NCBI GenBank assembly: GCA_034430595.1
Contig: DAOUEL010000011.1
Span: forward strand, 62,001-126,000
Length of the DNA: 64,000 bases
Reading direction: 5' to 3'
Source: E44-bin32 sp034430595
Lineage (GTDB): Bacteria > Chloroflexota > Anaerolineae > Anaerolineales > E44-bin32
The notes beneath the pieces were generated by a model. That model saw only the letters and a list, made by a program, of their open reading frames with translations, was not told where the DNA came from and made no database searches. Position 1 is the first letter of the stretch. Each line of letters begins with the position of its first letter. The translations under genes were made by a program, and so were the position numbers. Below, one piece after another: positions 53,803 through 62,409 of this stretch.

Positions 53803-54293
53803 TTTCACCGGAAGAGCTACGTCGATATCCATACTTCACCAGTTCATGTGATGAGTGCCTGGCGGATGTGGCAAAAATCTGCGAAGTGAAGACTTTTAAA
53901 GGTGGCGAAACCCTTTTTGAAGAAAGCGCCGGGCTAATTGCTACATCAAAGATCTACGAGAAAGGCAACGAAGCTACGCATCTCTTCCTGCTGACAAAAG
54001 GCAGCGTTGATATCGCCCTGACGCTCGGCAGCGGGGAGAAGGTGATCGTCGGAGCACTCGTTGCAGGCGACCTGATGGCCATCTCGGCGTTAATCCCGCC
54101 CTACCAACTCACGGCTGCCGGAATTGCCAAATCTGATGGAGAATATATCCAAATTGAAGCCGCTCCACTCCGCAGGATCTGCGAAGATAACCCTGATCTT
54201 GGCTATCGTCTCATGCAGAGCGTTGCCAAGGGATTGATGGGCAGGCTGCAGTCCACGCGCGTCGAGCTTGCAGGCGAAAGCTACACTTCCTGA
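53799..54293 (+). CDS. cNMP-binding-fold protein without DNA-binding domain (paralog)
   Basis: 164 residues, overlapping the protease gene (ATGA). One cyclic-nucleotide-binding beta barrel (about residues 30-140; ATHLFLLTKGSVDIAL, GDLMAISALI). It has two N-terminal cysteines (CDEC near residue 18) and one at residue 28, absent in the 42456 paralog. No helix-turn-helix follows the last helix. It closes the Hdr-Mvh operon just as the other closes the Etf operon. The cysteines could allow metal or redox sensing (inference). Confidence 0.85.
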   Translation: MISPEELRRYPYFTSSCDECLADVAKICEVKTFKGGETLFEESAGLIATSKIYEKGNEATHLFLLTKGSVDIALTLGSGEKVIVGALVAGDLMAISALIPPYQLTAAGIAKSDGEYIQIEAAPLRRICEDNPDLGYRLMQSVAKGLMGRLQSTRVELAGESYTS

Positions 54294-54322
54294 GGGCCAC
54301 TTCTATCCTGCAAGCTGACCGG

Positions 54323-54354
54323 GAAGGTGGATCGTCACATGACGGTCCACCTTC
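54323..54354 (+). terminator. Intrinsic terminator of the Hdr-Mvh operon
   Basis: Fifteen-bp arms beginning GAAGGTGGA, with one G-U pair, then TTCTTT. It lies 30 bases after the last stop. Confidence 0.75.
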
Positions 54355-54481
54355 TTCTTTGTCGTGGCAAGTGTCTGCTGGAATTCCACCGACTGAATCG
54401 ATTTGCCGTTCCCCTCCTGGCCGGCGTACACTGTTCCCCGGCAAGATACCGTTCCGCACAATCCAAGGCCAGGATCGACCA

Positions 54482-55189
54482 ATGTTCAAAGTGATAGGGC
54501 TCGACGCAGACGATACCCTCTGGGAAAATGAAATTTTCTACCGGCGTGGCCGTAAGCTTTTCAACCACCTGCTTTCCAGTTACCCGGTTGACGTCGATGT
54601 TGAGACATTTGTCCATAATCTCGAAATTCAGAACCTGGATACCTACGGATACGGTGCAGCTGGCTTTGTCCTTTCATTGATTGAGGCTGCAGATGCTCTC
54701 ACAAAGAGCCGCTTCTCGAGCAAGGATACCGTTCGGCTGATTGACCATTTGAAGGTAATGCTTTCGACTAAAGTGCAGCTGCTCGAGGGCGCCTCTGGGC
54801 TCGTCGCCACACTCGCTGAGATGCACCGCTTGGTCCTGATCACGAAAGGCGATCTAAGGCACCAGCGCTTAAAGGTGGACGATTCCGGGCTGGCTGGATA
54901 TTTCGAGCGGGTCGAGATCGTGAGCGAGAAGAGCCCGGATGTGTACAGTCGGATCATCGCCGACTGCGGGATCGATCCAGGGGATTTCCTGATGGTCGGG
55001 AATTCGCTCCGCTCCGATATCCTGCCCGTACTCGAGATCGACGCCTGGGCGATATATGTGCCGAACGAGCTGACCTGGAGCCACGAGACTCTCGAAGATT
55101 TGCCGCTGCATGAACCGCGTTTCGCAGAGGCAGCAACTTTGAACGATGTTCCGGGGCTGGTGGAAGCGCTCGAAGCTCAGGATGAATGA
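54482..55189 (+). CDS. HAD-family hydrolase
   Basis: 235 residues from ATG 54482. Motif I is LDADDTLWE (nucleophile and acid Asp near residues 8-10), motif II LITKGD, motif III Lys (SEKSPDVY), and motif IV MVGNSLRSD. The cap is helical, type C1. Related to YjjG-type nucleotide or sugar-phosphate phosphatases; the substrate is not evident. A strong terminator lies upstream and a tRNA gene follows, so it is probably transcribed alone. Confidence 0.9.
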   Translation: MFKVIGLDADDTLWENEIFYRRGRKLFNHLLSSYPVDVDVETFVHNLEIQNLDTYGYGAAGFVLSLIEAADALTKSRFSSKDTVRLIDHLKVMLSTKVQLLEGASGLVATLAEMHRLVLITKGDLRHQRLKVDDSGLAGYFERVEIVSEKSPDVYSRIIADCGIDPGDFLMVGNSLRSDILPVLEIDAWAIYVPNELTWSHETLEDLPLHEPRFAEAATLNDVPGLVEALEAQDE

Positions 55190-55227
55190 GGTTGCGGCGA
55201 ACAGGGTTGGAAACCGAGCAAATACGC

Positions 55228-55233
55228 TATAAT
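55228..55233 (+). promoter_or_regulatory. -10 element of tRNA-Arg
   Basis: TATAAT 10 bases before the tRNA 5' end; TTGGAA at 55207-55212 is a possible -35 with a short 15-base spacer. Confidence 0.55.
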
Positions 55234-55243
55234 TCCCCCGCAA

Positions 55244-55316
55244 GCCCCCGTAGCTCAATGGATAGAGCGCCTGACTTCGAATCAGTAGGTTGCGCGTTCG
55301 AGTCGCGCCGGGGGCG
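55244..55316 (+). tRNA. tRNA-Arg (anticodon UCG)
   Basis: A full cloverleaf can be drawn: acceptor GCCCCCG/CGGGGGC (7 bp), D stem GCTC/GAGC, anticodon loop CTTCGAA with TCG at positions 34-36, T arm GCGCG-TTCGAGT-CGCGC. It decodes CGA (and by wobble CGG). Pair 27-43 is a C/U mismatch. CCA is not encoded, so it must be added after transcription. Confidence 0.95.
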
Positions 55317-55363
55317 CCTGAGATACGGCGCACTCAATGGTGCGATCTCCCATATCAAAGGGC

Positions 55364-55392
55364 AAAGCCTCTCCATCAATCGGAGAGGCTTT
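55364..55392 (+). terminator. Probable terminator after tRNA-Arg
   Basis: Eleven-bp arms AAAGCCTCTCC and GGAGAGGCTTT with a 7-base loop, 48 bases after the tRNA. There is no long T tract beyond the stem's own TTT. Confidence 0.6.
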
Positions 55393-55471
55393 CAGGTCTG
55401 CTGGGGTCTCCCTCAACTTCTTCGCAGCTGCAAGGATCTCAACTCTTATCAACGCCCCCTTTGTCAGGCTC

Positions 55472-55714
55472 TCACCTGCTACAGCTGATCGGAGGGATAC
55501 TTCTAAGCATAGCGAAGAGAATCCCTAAAGTAGCCCCACCGGCGATCCCGCCAAGGAGATTCCCTGCGGCGAATCCGGCCGCTGCAGCCAGATCCAAGCC
55601 CAAAAGGGTCCAAACCCTTGCTTTAATTTCTCGCACGCCAAACCACAAGAGCGTGACTCGGACAATTCCCCCGGAAGGCTGGATATGCAATCGGGAGTGT
55701 CTAGGAGGCAACAC
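55472..55714 (-). CDS. Possible small membrane protein
   Basis: 80 residues as an open frame. Residues ~45-70 form one hydrophobic, Gly-rich segment (AAGNLLGGIAGG, glycine-zipper-like) suited to a membrane helix. No strong SD and no family recognised. It occupies most of the otherwise gene-free stretch between the tRNA and the TPR gene. It may be real or chance. Confidence 0.3.
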   Translation of the reverse strand: MLPPRHSRLHIQPSGGIVRVTLLWFGVREIKARVWTLLGLDLAAAAGFAAGNLLGGIAGGATLGILFAMLRSIPPISCSR

Positions 55715-55753
55715 GATCCATGATTTCCCTATTGCTGGTTCAGGTTAAGAGGA

Positions 55754-56962
55754 TCATGTCGGGTTTGGCGTTGATGTTGGTGTCGCGGTCGGCGCCGGTG
55801 TTTGAGTCGGAGTAGCAGTCGGCGTCGGCGGGGGCGGCGTGCTCCCCGAGCCGGTGCTGGTCGCAGTCGGCGTCGACGTGAAGGTCGCCGATGCACCAGT
55901 GTTCGTCGGAGTGGGCGTGTCGACGATGACGAACGTCCCCGTCTCCGTGGGCGTTGCTGTAACCGTACTGGTTGGTGTCGGTGCTGTTGCTGTTGCACAA
56001 AGATTTGCAACATGGGTTGCGGTCGGTTCGGAGGTATCCGGACCAACATACGAATATCCAATTTCATAGTACGTTTGAGCCGCACACGGGTCACCGTCTG
56101 CTGCGAGCAAGCCCGCATATTCACGTGCCGCTTGACCATACTTGATGCAGGATCCCCAGATATTTGCCTGACACATCTGGGCGAAATTCTCGGTTGCCAG
56201 CGCCCAATCCAGCCCAAAATAGCTGTTGGCAAAAATATAGAATTCCGCCGATCGCATCCAGCTTACTGCCTGAGAATCAAGCGGTCCAAAACGCTGTGCG
56301 AGAGTCAGATCGTAAATGCCCTGCTCCAGGTCGCCCGCAAAAAGTTTGTCCATGCCTCGATTTCGAAGCGCACCAGCCATGAGTTGATTCACTTCCGCCA
56401 ACCGGAATTCAGGATCGCCACCTCGCAGCCGTATCAAGATGTCGAGCGTGCTGCTCCAATCGCCACGCGCAAACGCGCTCTGCGCGCTGGCGAACGTGCT
56501 GTCGTACGAGGTGAAATCCGGCGTCTCGGTTGGAGTTGGCGAGGCAGCCGGACTCGCAGTTGGCGTAGGTTGATTTAGAGATGTGAGCACATCACCCAGG
56601 AACTCAGCTGCTCCTGGATAGTTAGGATCAAGACTGAGCACATACTCGAAGCGCTGGCGGGCCACTTCCAGATTTCCGGCCAGCAGTTCTTCGATCGCCC
56701 GATCAAACTGCTGCTTGGCAACCTGGGCGACTTCTTCCGTATTGAGGGATTCGCGCCGTTTAAGGCCACTTGCATAGCCGGTCAGAACAGCCGTGGTCAT
56801 GACGGCGACCACCAGCAGAATTAGAATCACCCACCACCGTCGACCGGTCCAGCCTCGCCCCGGCGCTTTTCTGGCAGTGTGGACGGGCTGCGTCTCCTCC
56901 TGCGATACCAGCGGGTGGACAGCGTTGTTCTTGCGAGTCGGATCGGAATTAATCGGGTTCAT
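55754..56962 (-). CDS. Membrane-anchored TPR protein with Pro/Thr-rich tail
   Basis: 402 residues. One membrane helix at about residues 42-66, then TPR-like helical pairs (AIEELLAGNLEVARQRFEY, and again ~160-300), split by a TPTAS linker. The C-terminal ~90 residues are low-complexity Thr/Pro/Ser repeats (TPT, TAT), likely outside the membrane and perhaps O-glycosylated. Three spaced cysteines near 265-320. No enzyme motif. It begins 7 bases after the LCP gene stop on the same strand, so the two share an operon; a cell-envelope role is likely (inference). Confidence 0.82.
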   Translation of the reverse strand: MNPINSDPTRKNNAVHPLVSQEETQPVHTARKAPGRGWTGRRWWVILILLVVAVMTTAVLTGYASGLKRRESLNTEEVAQVAKQQFDRAIEELLAGNLEVARQRFEYVLSLDPNYPGAAEFLGDVLTSLNQPTPTASPAASPTPTETPDFTSYDSTFASAQSAFARGDWSSTLDILIRLRGGDPEFRLAEVNQLMAGALRNRGMDKLFAGDLEQGIYDLTLAQRFGPLDSQAVSWMRSAEFYIFANSYFGLDWALATENFAQMCQANIWGSCIKYGQAAREYAGLLAADGDPCAAQTYYEIGYSYVGPDTSEPTATHVANLCATATAPTPTSTVTATPTETGTFVIVDTPTPTNTGASATFTSTPTATSTGSGSTPPPPTPTATPTQTPAPTATPTSTPNPT

Positions 56963-56968
56963 GAATCG

Positions 56969-58081
56969 CTAAGGCTCGTAGCCACCCCCAGATGGCGTGG
57001 CAATCGTTGGCCCGAAAGCACTCGAATCGACAAAGATCTGATCCCGCAAAATCCGGATTTGATCCGGGACAAAACGCAGCACCTGGGCACCATCCGGACG
57101 GGTGTAGAAGCCAACCATATTTGGAGGTTCGATGACTCCACTGAGAATGTCTGATTTTTGAACTTTGGTTGCCGTCCAGGCAAGAGAAATCATCTGTTCC
57201 AGGCTGAGGTTGGTACGAACACCGGATGCAATTTCCTGGTAGAGCGCCGGGGCACGCGATACGAGCGTTGGGAGCATGTCAAATCCCACCACCCTGTCGA
57301 GCACGGCCAAGACCACCTGCTGCTGGCGCTCCGCCCGGCCGAAATCTCCCCCGCCGTATTTACGCACACGCGCATAGGCCAGGGCATCCGGTCCGTTCAG
57401 GTGATAGGGTTTGGCATCCAACCAGCGCGAGATACCACCGATGGGCGCGATTTTTATTCGTTCAGGCACCAGGACGTCTATGCCGCCAATTTCATCGATT
57501 ACGCGCTCAAATGCTTGAAAATCGATCACAGCATAGTACTGGATCGGGACTCCAATCAGGTCTTCCACAGTCTGCATTGCTAGCGCTGGGCCGCCGCCAG
57601 GCATATCGTAAGCCTCGCCAAACATATACGCGGTATTGATACGGTTATAACCAAAGCCTGGAATTTCTACCCACAGATCACGCGGGATGGAAAGCATCCC
57701 GGCTTTCATCGTGATCGGATCCAACGTGACCAGCATCATACTGTCGCTTCTCGGCGCGCTTTTATCAGCAATCCAATCACGATAATCGAGCCCCATAATT
57801 AAAATCGTCACCCGGGCTTTGCCATCCCAGGGCTGGGGGGTATTCTCAAGCTTAATTAAAGTCGGGGTGACCTCGGGGTCGGTGGGTTGACCGGATCCCC
57901 CATCCGACTGCGGCCTGAAGGGGTTCAAACCAACGCCCGTATAGGATGCGGTTAGATCACGGACAACCAGGTGTGTGATGACAGCGGCCAGGATCAAACT
58001 GATGGCAAAGGCAATGCCAACCAACCATACAACACCGTTGGCGATCTTTGCTCTTCGCTGTGATTCGCCGTTCTGAGCCAT
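56969..58081 (-). CDS. LytR-CpsA-Psr (LCP) family transferase
   Basis: 370 residues from ATG 58081, preceded by GGGAAG; ATG 58105 is an alternative. One N-terminal membrane helix (about residues 18-40), then the LCP catalytic domain: Asp/Arg motifs LIMGLDYRD, PRSDSMML, SIPRDLWVEIPG, and the RINTAY site. The family joins polymers such as teichoic acid or capsule to peptidoglycan, or acts on undecaprenyl-linked sugars. An extended -10 TATAAT lies just upstream. It is operonic with the TPR protein. Confidence 0.92.
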   Translation of the reverse strand: MAQNGESQRRAKIANGVVWLVGIAFAISLILAAVITHLVVRDLTASYTGVGLNPFRPQSDGGSGQPTDPEVTPTLIKLENTPQPWDGKARVTILIMGLDYRDWIADKSAPRSDSMMLVTLDPITMKAGMLSIPRDLWVEIPGFGYNRINTAYMFGEAYDMPGGGPALAMQTVEDLIGVPIQYYAVIDFQAFERVIDEIGGIDVLVPERIKIAPIGGISRWLDAKPYHLNGPDALAYARVRKYGGGDFGRAERQQQVVLAVLDRVVGFDMLPTLVSRAPALYQEIASGVRTNLSLEQMISLAWTATKVQKSDILSGVIEPPNMVGFYTRPDGAQVLRFVPDQIRILRDQIFVDSSAFGPTIATPSGGGYEP

Positions 58082-58173
58082 TTTTCTTCCCGCATCCACC
58101 TTCATTACACACACCATACGCCTGGCCGCTACGCCAGGCGCATAGAACGCAGCTAGAACCGTTCAAAGCAAAG

Positions 58174-58179
58174 ATTATA
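58174..58179 (-). promoter_or_regulatory. Putative extended -10 for the LCP operon
   Basis: TATAAT on the minus strand preceded by TGA (extended -10), immediately after the pckA stop. A hairpin with arms CGCCTGGC and GCCAGGCG (58119-58140) lies in the predicted leader; it has no T run. Confidence 0.45.
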
Positions 58180-59823
58180 TCAAATCACAGGGCCTGCATC
58201 GACGACGTCTTGTGGGCAGTCGGGAGCGAACTTCTTGAAATTATCGATGAAGCGAGCTGCGAGCTGGCGGTATTTCTGCTTATATTCCACCCTGCTCGGC
58301 CAGGATGAGCCCGGATTCAGGACCTCAGCCGGAACATCCTCGCAGGACGTTGGCACCTCAAACCCAAAGATCGGATCCCGAGCAAATTGAACGTTGTTCA
58401 AGCTGCCGGAAAGTGCGGCGTTCAGCATGGCACGGGTGTATTTAATGCTGATGCGCTTCCCGACCCCGTACGGACCACCTACCCAGCCGGTGTTCAGCAG
58501 CCAGGTCTGCACGTTGTGCCGCTCGATCTTCCGCCGCAGCAGGTCGGCATAGAAAGAAGGATTGTGAACCATGAACGGTGCACCGAAACAGGTACTGAAT
58601 GTAATCTCTGGCTCCTCTCCCAGACCGATCTCGGTTCCTCCCACCTTGGCGGTGTAGCCCGAGATGAACTGGTAGAGCGCTTGCGATACTGAAAGCCTAG
58701 CGATCGGGGGCAGAACACCCGAGGCATCACAGGTAAGAAGGATGATGTTTGCAGGATGCCCCCCCATCTTCTCAGGGAGTGCATTCTCGATGTACTCCAG
58801 CGGGTAGGAGGCGCGTGTGTTTTCGGTTCGCTCGTCATCATCCAGGTCAATCCTGCGGGTGACGGGATCGAAGATCACATTTTCTAAAACCGTACCGAAG
58901 CGATGAGTCGTAGCGTAAATTTCAGGCTCAGCCGTTGGTGAAAGTTGAATAACTTTTGCATATGAACCGGCTTCAAAGTTGAAGATACCCCTATCGCTCC
59001 AACCATGTTCGTCGTCTCCGATCAGGCGGCGCTCGGGATCGGCGGAAAGGGTCGTTTTGCCCGTACCAGATAGCCCGAAGAAAAGCGCGGCATCCCCATC
59101 CGGTCCGATATTGGCTGAACAGTGCATTGGCATCACGCCTTGAAGCGGTAGCAGGTAGTTTAGAACCGTAAAGATTGATTTTTTAATCTCGCCCGCATAG
59201 GCCGAATTTCCAATCAGGCAGATACGCTCTTCGAAATTCAGCACGATAAAGGTCTTCGAACGGGTTGTATCGATCGGCTCGTAACCTTTAAAGGACGGCA
59301 GGCACAGCACAGTAAATTCGGGGATGTGCTGGCGGTATTCTTCGTACGTTCCTGGGCGGATAAACATGTTGCTTGCGAACAGACTGTGCCATGCGTATTC
59401 GCTGATGATACGCACCGGCAGGCGGTATTCAGGGTCGGCCCCCGCGTAGCAGTCCTGTACGAATAAATCGCGCCCCTGGACAAATCCCTGTAGGCGGCTG
59501 AGCAATTCATTGAATTTTTCAGGATTGAAAGGGCGATTGTATTCTCCCCACCAGACGTGCTCCTCGGATCCGGGTTCCCGCACGACGTACTTATCATTCG
59601 CGGCTCGTGCAGTGTGGAAGCCGGTAGAGACAACAAACGGGCCTCCGCGGGTAATGCGCCCCTCATTTCGGAACACAGCCTCTTCGTACAACGATTCAAC
59701 CGGCAAGTTCCAGTAGATCTGGTTCAAATTGGTCAGGCCATGATTCTCCAAACCATAATCGCTTTTCAACGCCTCGGCTTCTTTTTGTGCCGGGGTGCGG
59801 ATATTTAGCAAATTAGTCGTCAT
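58180..59823 (-). CDS. pckA: Phosphoenolpyruvate carboxykinase (ATP)
   Basis: 547 residues. The kinase-1a P-loop is FGLSGTGKTTLSADP near residue 255, with kinase-2 LIGDDEHGW, the metal-binding His/Lys region, and the R(A/S)YPLEYI segment typical of the ATP type. It interconverts oxaloacetate with PEP plus CO2. The start overlaps the stop of the upstream aminotransferase (ATGA), so aspartate-oxaloacetate-PEP conversion is likely a co-expressed route (inference). Length is typical. Confidence 0.97.
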   Translation of the reverse strand: MTTNLLNIRTPAQKEAEALKSDYGLENHGLTNLNQIYWNLPVESLYEEAVFRNEGRITRGGPFVVSTGFHTARAANDKYVVREPGSEEHVWWGEYNRPFNPEKFNELLSRLQGFVQGRDLFVQDCYAGADPEYRLPVRIISEYAWHSLFASNMFIRPGTYEEYRQHIPEFTVLCLPSFKGYEPIDTTRSKTFIVLNFEERICLIGNSAYAGEIKKSIFTVLNYLLPLQGVMPMHCSANIGPDGDAALFFGLSGTGKTTLSADPERRLIGDDEHGWSDRGIFNFEAGSYAKVIQLSPTAEPEIYATTHRFGTVLENVIFDPVTRRIDLDDDERTENTRASYPLEYIENALPEKMGGHPANIILLTCDASGVLPPIARLSVSQALYQFISGYTAKVGGTEIGLGEEPEITFSTCFGAPFMVHNPSFYADLLRRKIERHNVQTWLLNTGWVGGPYGVGKRISIKYTRAMLNAALSGSLNNVQFARDPIFGFEVPTSCEDVPAEVLNPGSSWPSRVEYKQKYRQLAARFIDNFKKFAPDCPQDVVDAGPVI

Positions 59824-61037
59824 AGCCAGTCCCTAATCAACTTTCGATCACCAATGTAAATTTCATTTGGAGCCTCTGGGTCTAAAGCCCATTTCATTCG
59901 TTCAACGCCTTCCGTCAGGTCTTTGACTGAGCCGGCGAAGCTGAGACGCAAATGCCCTTCCATTCCAAATTCAATCCCCGGAACAGTAACGACCAGCGCC
60001 TTCTCCAACAGGAAGTCCGATAACTTTTCCGAATCTGCTCCGTAGGCCCGAAAATCTGGCAGCACATAGAACGTTGCTTGTGGCTTGACGATGTGTAAAC
60101 CATTAAACGAGCGCAGCTCCTGCATGATAACATCCCGGTTGTTCTGGATCGTCAAACGCAGGCTCTCAACCACACTCTGCACCCCGTTAAGCGCCCCTTC
60201 AGCCGCTGCTTGCGATATGACCGAAGGATTGGATGTGGTTTGTGCCTGAACATTTATCATAACCTCGACCAGCTTACGCGGGGCAATCACCCAGCCGATG
60301 CGAAAACCGGTCATGCCATACAGTTTCGAGACCCCGTTTACAACGATCAGATGGGAGGATTCGATGTCCTTTTTTGTGTATGCATAGGCGGGAACAGCAT
60401 GCAGGCCATCAAAAACCAGCTTATGATAAATGTCATCGAGAATTAGATAGATACCCTTCGCCTCGCAAAACTCCACAATCTGGGCGATAAATGCTTCATT
60501 GAAGATAATCCCCGACGGGTTGTTTGGGCTGTTGAGAATTATCGCTTTGGTGTATGAGCTTACCGCTTGCTCAATATCCTCCATGCGCGGATGGAAGGTG
60601 CCGTCTTCCGGCGTCACGATGATCGGAATGGCGTGGACCATCTTGACCATCTCAGGATAGCTCACCCAGTATGGTGCAAGGATAATAACTTCATCCTGCG
60701 GGTCCAGGATCGTGAAGAGGATGTTAAAGAGCGACTGCTTCGCGCCGGTTGAAACGATGACGTTTTCGGGGGCGACCAATCGATTGTAGTTCTCCTCCGT
60801 GTAGCGGATGATAGCCTTCTTCAGTGAGGGCGTCCCGTCCGTGGGAGTATATTTAATATCACCCGTGTTCAGGCGTGCGGCGGAGGCCAGGAGTGCATTA
60901 ATCGGTGCCTTATTCTTGGGCTCGCCTATCCCGAGGTGAATTACCGGCTCACCTCGCTCCCGCAAAATGCGGGCCCGTTCGTTCAAGCGCAGTGTAGGTG
61001 ATTCGCGAATCGTTCGTGCCAGGCGGCTTACAGCCAT
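59820..61037 (-). CDS. Class I/II aminotransferase (aspartate aminotransferase-like)
   Basis: 405 residues from ATG 61037. Fold type I signatures are NSPNNPSG near residue 170, the catalytic Lys in VNGVSKLYGMTGFRIGW near 240, and the Arg that binds the substrate carboxylate in RLSFAGS near the end. Ib-type aspartate aminotransferases have this length. Coupling to pckA supports an aspartate to oxaloacetate role, but other substrates are possible. Confidence 0.92.
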   Translation of the reverse strand: MAVSRLARTIRESPTLRLNERARILRERGEPVIHLGIGEPKNKAPINALLASAARLNTGDIKYTPTDGTPSLKKAIIRYTEENYNRLVAPENVIVSTGAKQSLFNILFTILDPQDEVIILAPYWVSYPEMVKMVHAIPIIVTPEDGTFHPRMEDIEQAVSSYTKAIILNSPNNPSGIIFNEAFIAQIVEFCEAKGIYLILDDIYHKLVFDGLHAVPAYAYTKKDIESSHLIVVNGVSKLYGMTGFRIGWVIAPRKLVEVMINVQAQTTSNPSVISQAAAEGALNGVQSVVESLRLTIQNNRDVIMQELRSFNGLHIVKPQATFYVLPDFRAYGADSEKLSDFLLEKALVVTVPGIEFGMEGHLRLSFAGSVKDLTEGVERMKWALDPEAPNEIYIGDRKLIRDWL

Positions 61038-61112
61038 GTTGGCGTCCTCCAACACTATCTCACCTTCAGGGGTAGATTGATTCTCATTTGGAGACTATCA
61101 TGCGAGTGGTAA

Positions 61113-62111
61113 TTATAGTACGGGTTTAGATTGTGGACTTGCCATTTGCGTACTTTCAGCAGCCATCTGCATCAACGTGCCAATCTCAAACGGGATGCCG
61201 CGATCCGGCGCAAGTTCGAGGCTTAATGCAGCCTGGGAGCATTCGTCAATACAAATTCCACAGCCCATACACTGCTCGCGGTCGATCCTAACGGCTTCAT
61301 CCATCAGCTCGATCACCGCGAATGGACAAATTTCCACACAATCCCCGCAACCAATGCAGTCATCCGGGTTCACAACCGAGACGAATCCAGAGGATGCCAG
61401 CATGGGAGAACCATTGCGCATCGCTTGCATCGCACCACAACAGCAGCTGCAGCAGTTACAGATCGCATAGAAACGATTCAGCATGGCGTCCTTGAAGAAT
61501 GCGTGATGCGCATGGCCTCGCTTATGTTCTTCCAGCAGGATCGTCTCCGCCTCTGAAGCGCTAATCCAGCGCGATTTCTCCGGTTGGTGTTCGTGGACGA
61601 ATCCAGCGAACGGTTCCCCAATGATCAGGCATACATCGAGCGGCAGGCATGGATCGCTTCGCGATGAGCGGCAGGGACAATCAAGGGCGATGATGTGTTC
61701 GGGATTGTTCAGAATCAACGCCCTTGCTTTCGAATAGGGAATGACCTGTTCAAGATCCGGAACTCGAAGATCCTGGTTTACAGCAACAAGCTGGCGGGCG
61801 ACATCGATCGGGATTACTTTACCGTGATAGCTTTCTGCAACACTACCGGGCTTTCGATCAGGTTTATTCCTCCAGGGAAGCAATCGTTGAACGAAATCTG
61901 CCACGCGTTGGGCGGTTGAGGCGAGGGGGTGTTCACCGATTCCAATGCCAATGTACAGATACGGCCAGCGGCCATAAATATATCCGTGGATAAGGTCCAG
62001 CAGATTGTAGTTCTCGGTTCTTTGCGCTTCCTGGATAAATTTGCGCGTTCCATCACCGATCAGCTTTTTCCTCAGCACATTGGTTATATGCTCAGAACCG
62101 TCCCTGTTCAT
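61113..62111 (-). CDS. Cysteine-rich 4Fe-4S protein with N-terminal domain
   Basis: 332 residues. An uncharacterised N-terminal region (~1-135) leads to a Cys-rich core with CPCRSSRSDPCLPLDVC near residue 146 and CNCCSCCCG near residue 215. A 2[4Fe-4S] ferredoxin follows, with CIGCGDCVEICP and CMGCGICIDEC. Six Cys in nine residues is unusual and could hold an extra cluster. No named family is recognised. Nearest neighbours are metabolic genes on the same strand, so its electron partner is unknown. Confidence 0.82.
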   Translation of the reverse strand: MNRDGSEHITNVLRKKLIGDGTRKFIQEAQRTENYNLLDLIHGYIYGRWPYLYIGIGIGEHPLASTAQRVADFVQRLLPWRNKPDRKPGSVAESYHGKVIPIDVARQLVAVNQDLRVPDLEQVIPYSKARALILNNPEHIIALDCPCRSSRSDPCLPLDVCLIIGEPFAGFVHEHQPEKSRWISASEAETILLEEHKRGHAHHAFFKDAMLNRFYAICNCCSCCCGAMQAMRNGSPMLASSGFVSVVNPDDCIGCGDCVEICPFAVIELMDEAVRIDREQCMGCGICIDECSQAALSLELAPDRGIPFEIGTLMQMAAESTQMASPQSKPVL

Positions 62112-62409
62112 AAGCTCCCGCCCTTCCCTAGGACTTTAGCATAAGCTTATCCATGAGCCAAAATGCAGTGTGCAGTGACATGACCCGGAACGGCAGGAGG
62201 TCATGATCCCATGACCCAGATTGTGCTCCCAGCGGTGAATGCCCCTTCCAACCTCTGTGGCTATGCGAAAACTACTGGTGTTCTCTCTTCGATCCGGTTT
62301 GATCCTTCCCGCCTCTACCCGCTTCATCGAATAGCACTCGTGATGCATTGCGAAAATCGCATGCAGCGTTACAATTGCAGGACGGAATGGGAACGGAAGG
62401 CTCGATAGA
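62112..62409. other. Divergent intergenic region with inverted repeats
   Basis: 298 bases between divergent genes with no credible gene. CATGACC (62179-62185), GGTCATG (62199-62205) and CATGACC (62210-62216) form a 7-bp inverted repeat plus a third half-site, which looks like an operator. No clear promoter was assigned. Confidence 0.4.

Noticed and set aside
55754..56000. Possible DNA tandem repeat
   Set aside because: The repetitiveness follows from Thr/Pro codons in a low-complexity protein tail; units vary in length and sequence.
55802..56578. Large plus-strand frame opposite the TPR protein
   Set aside because: Arg-rich shadow of the Pro/Thr-rich and TPR coding strand.
58119..58140. Hairpin as terminator of pckA
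   Set aside because: It lacks a T tract on the relevant strand and falls after the -10 of the LCP gene, so it is more likely part of that leader.
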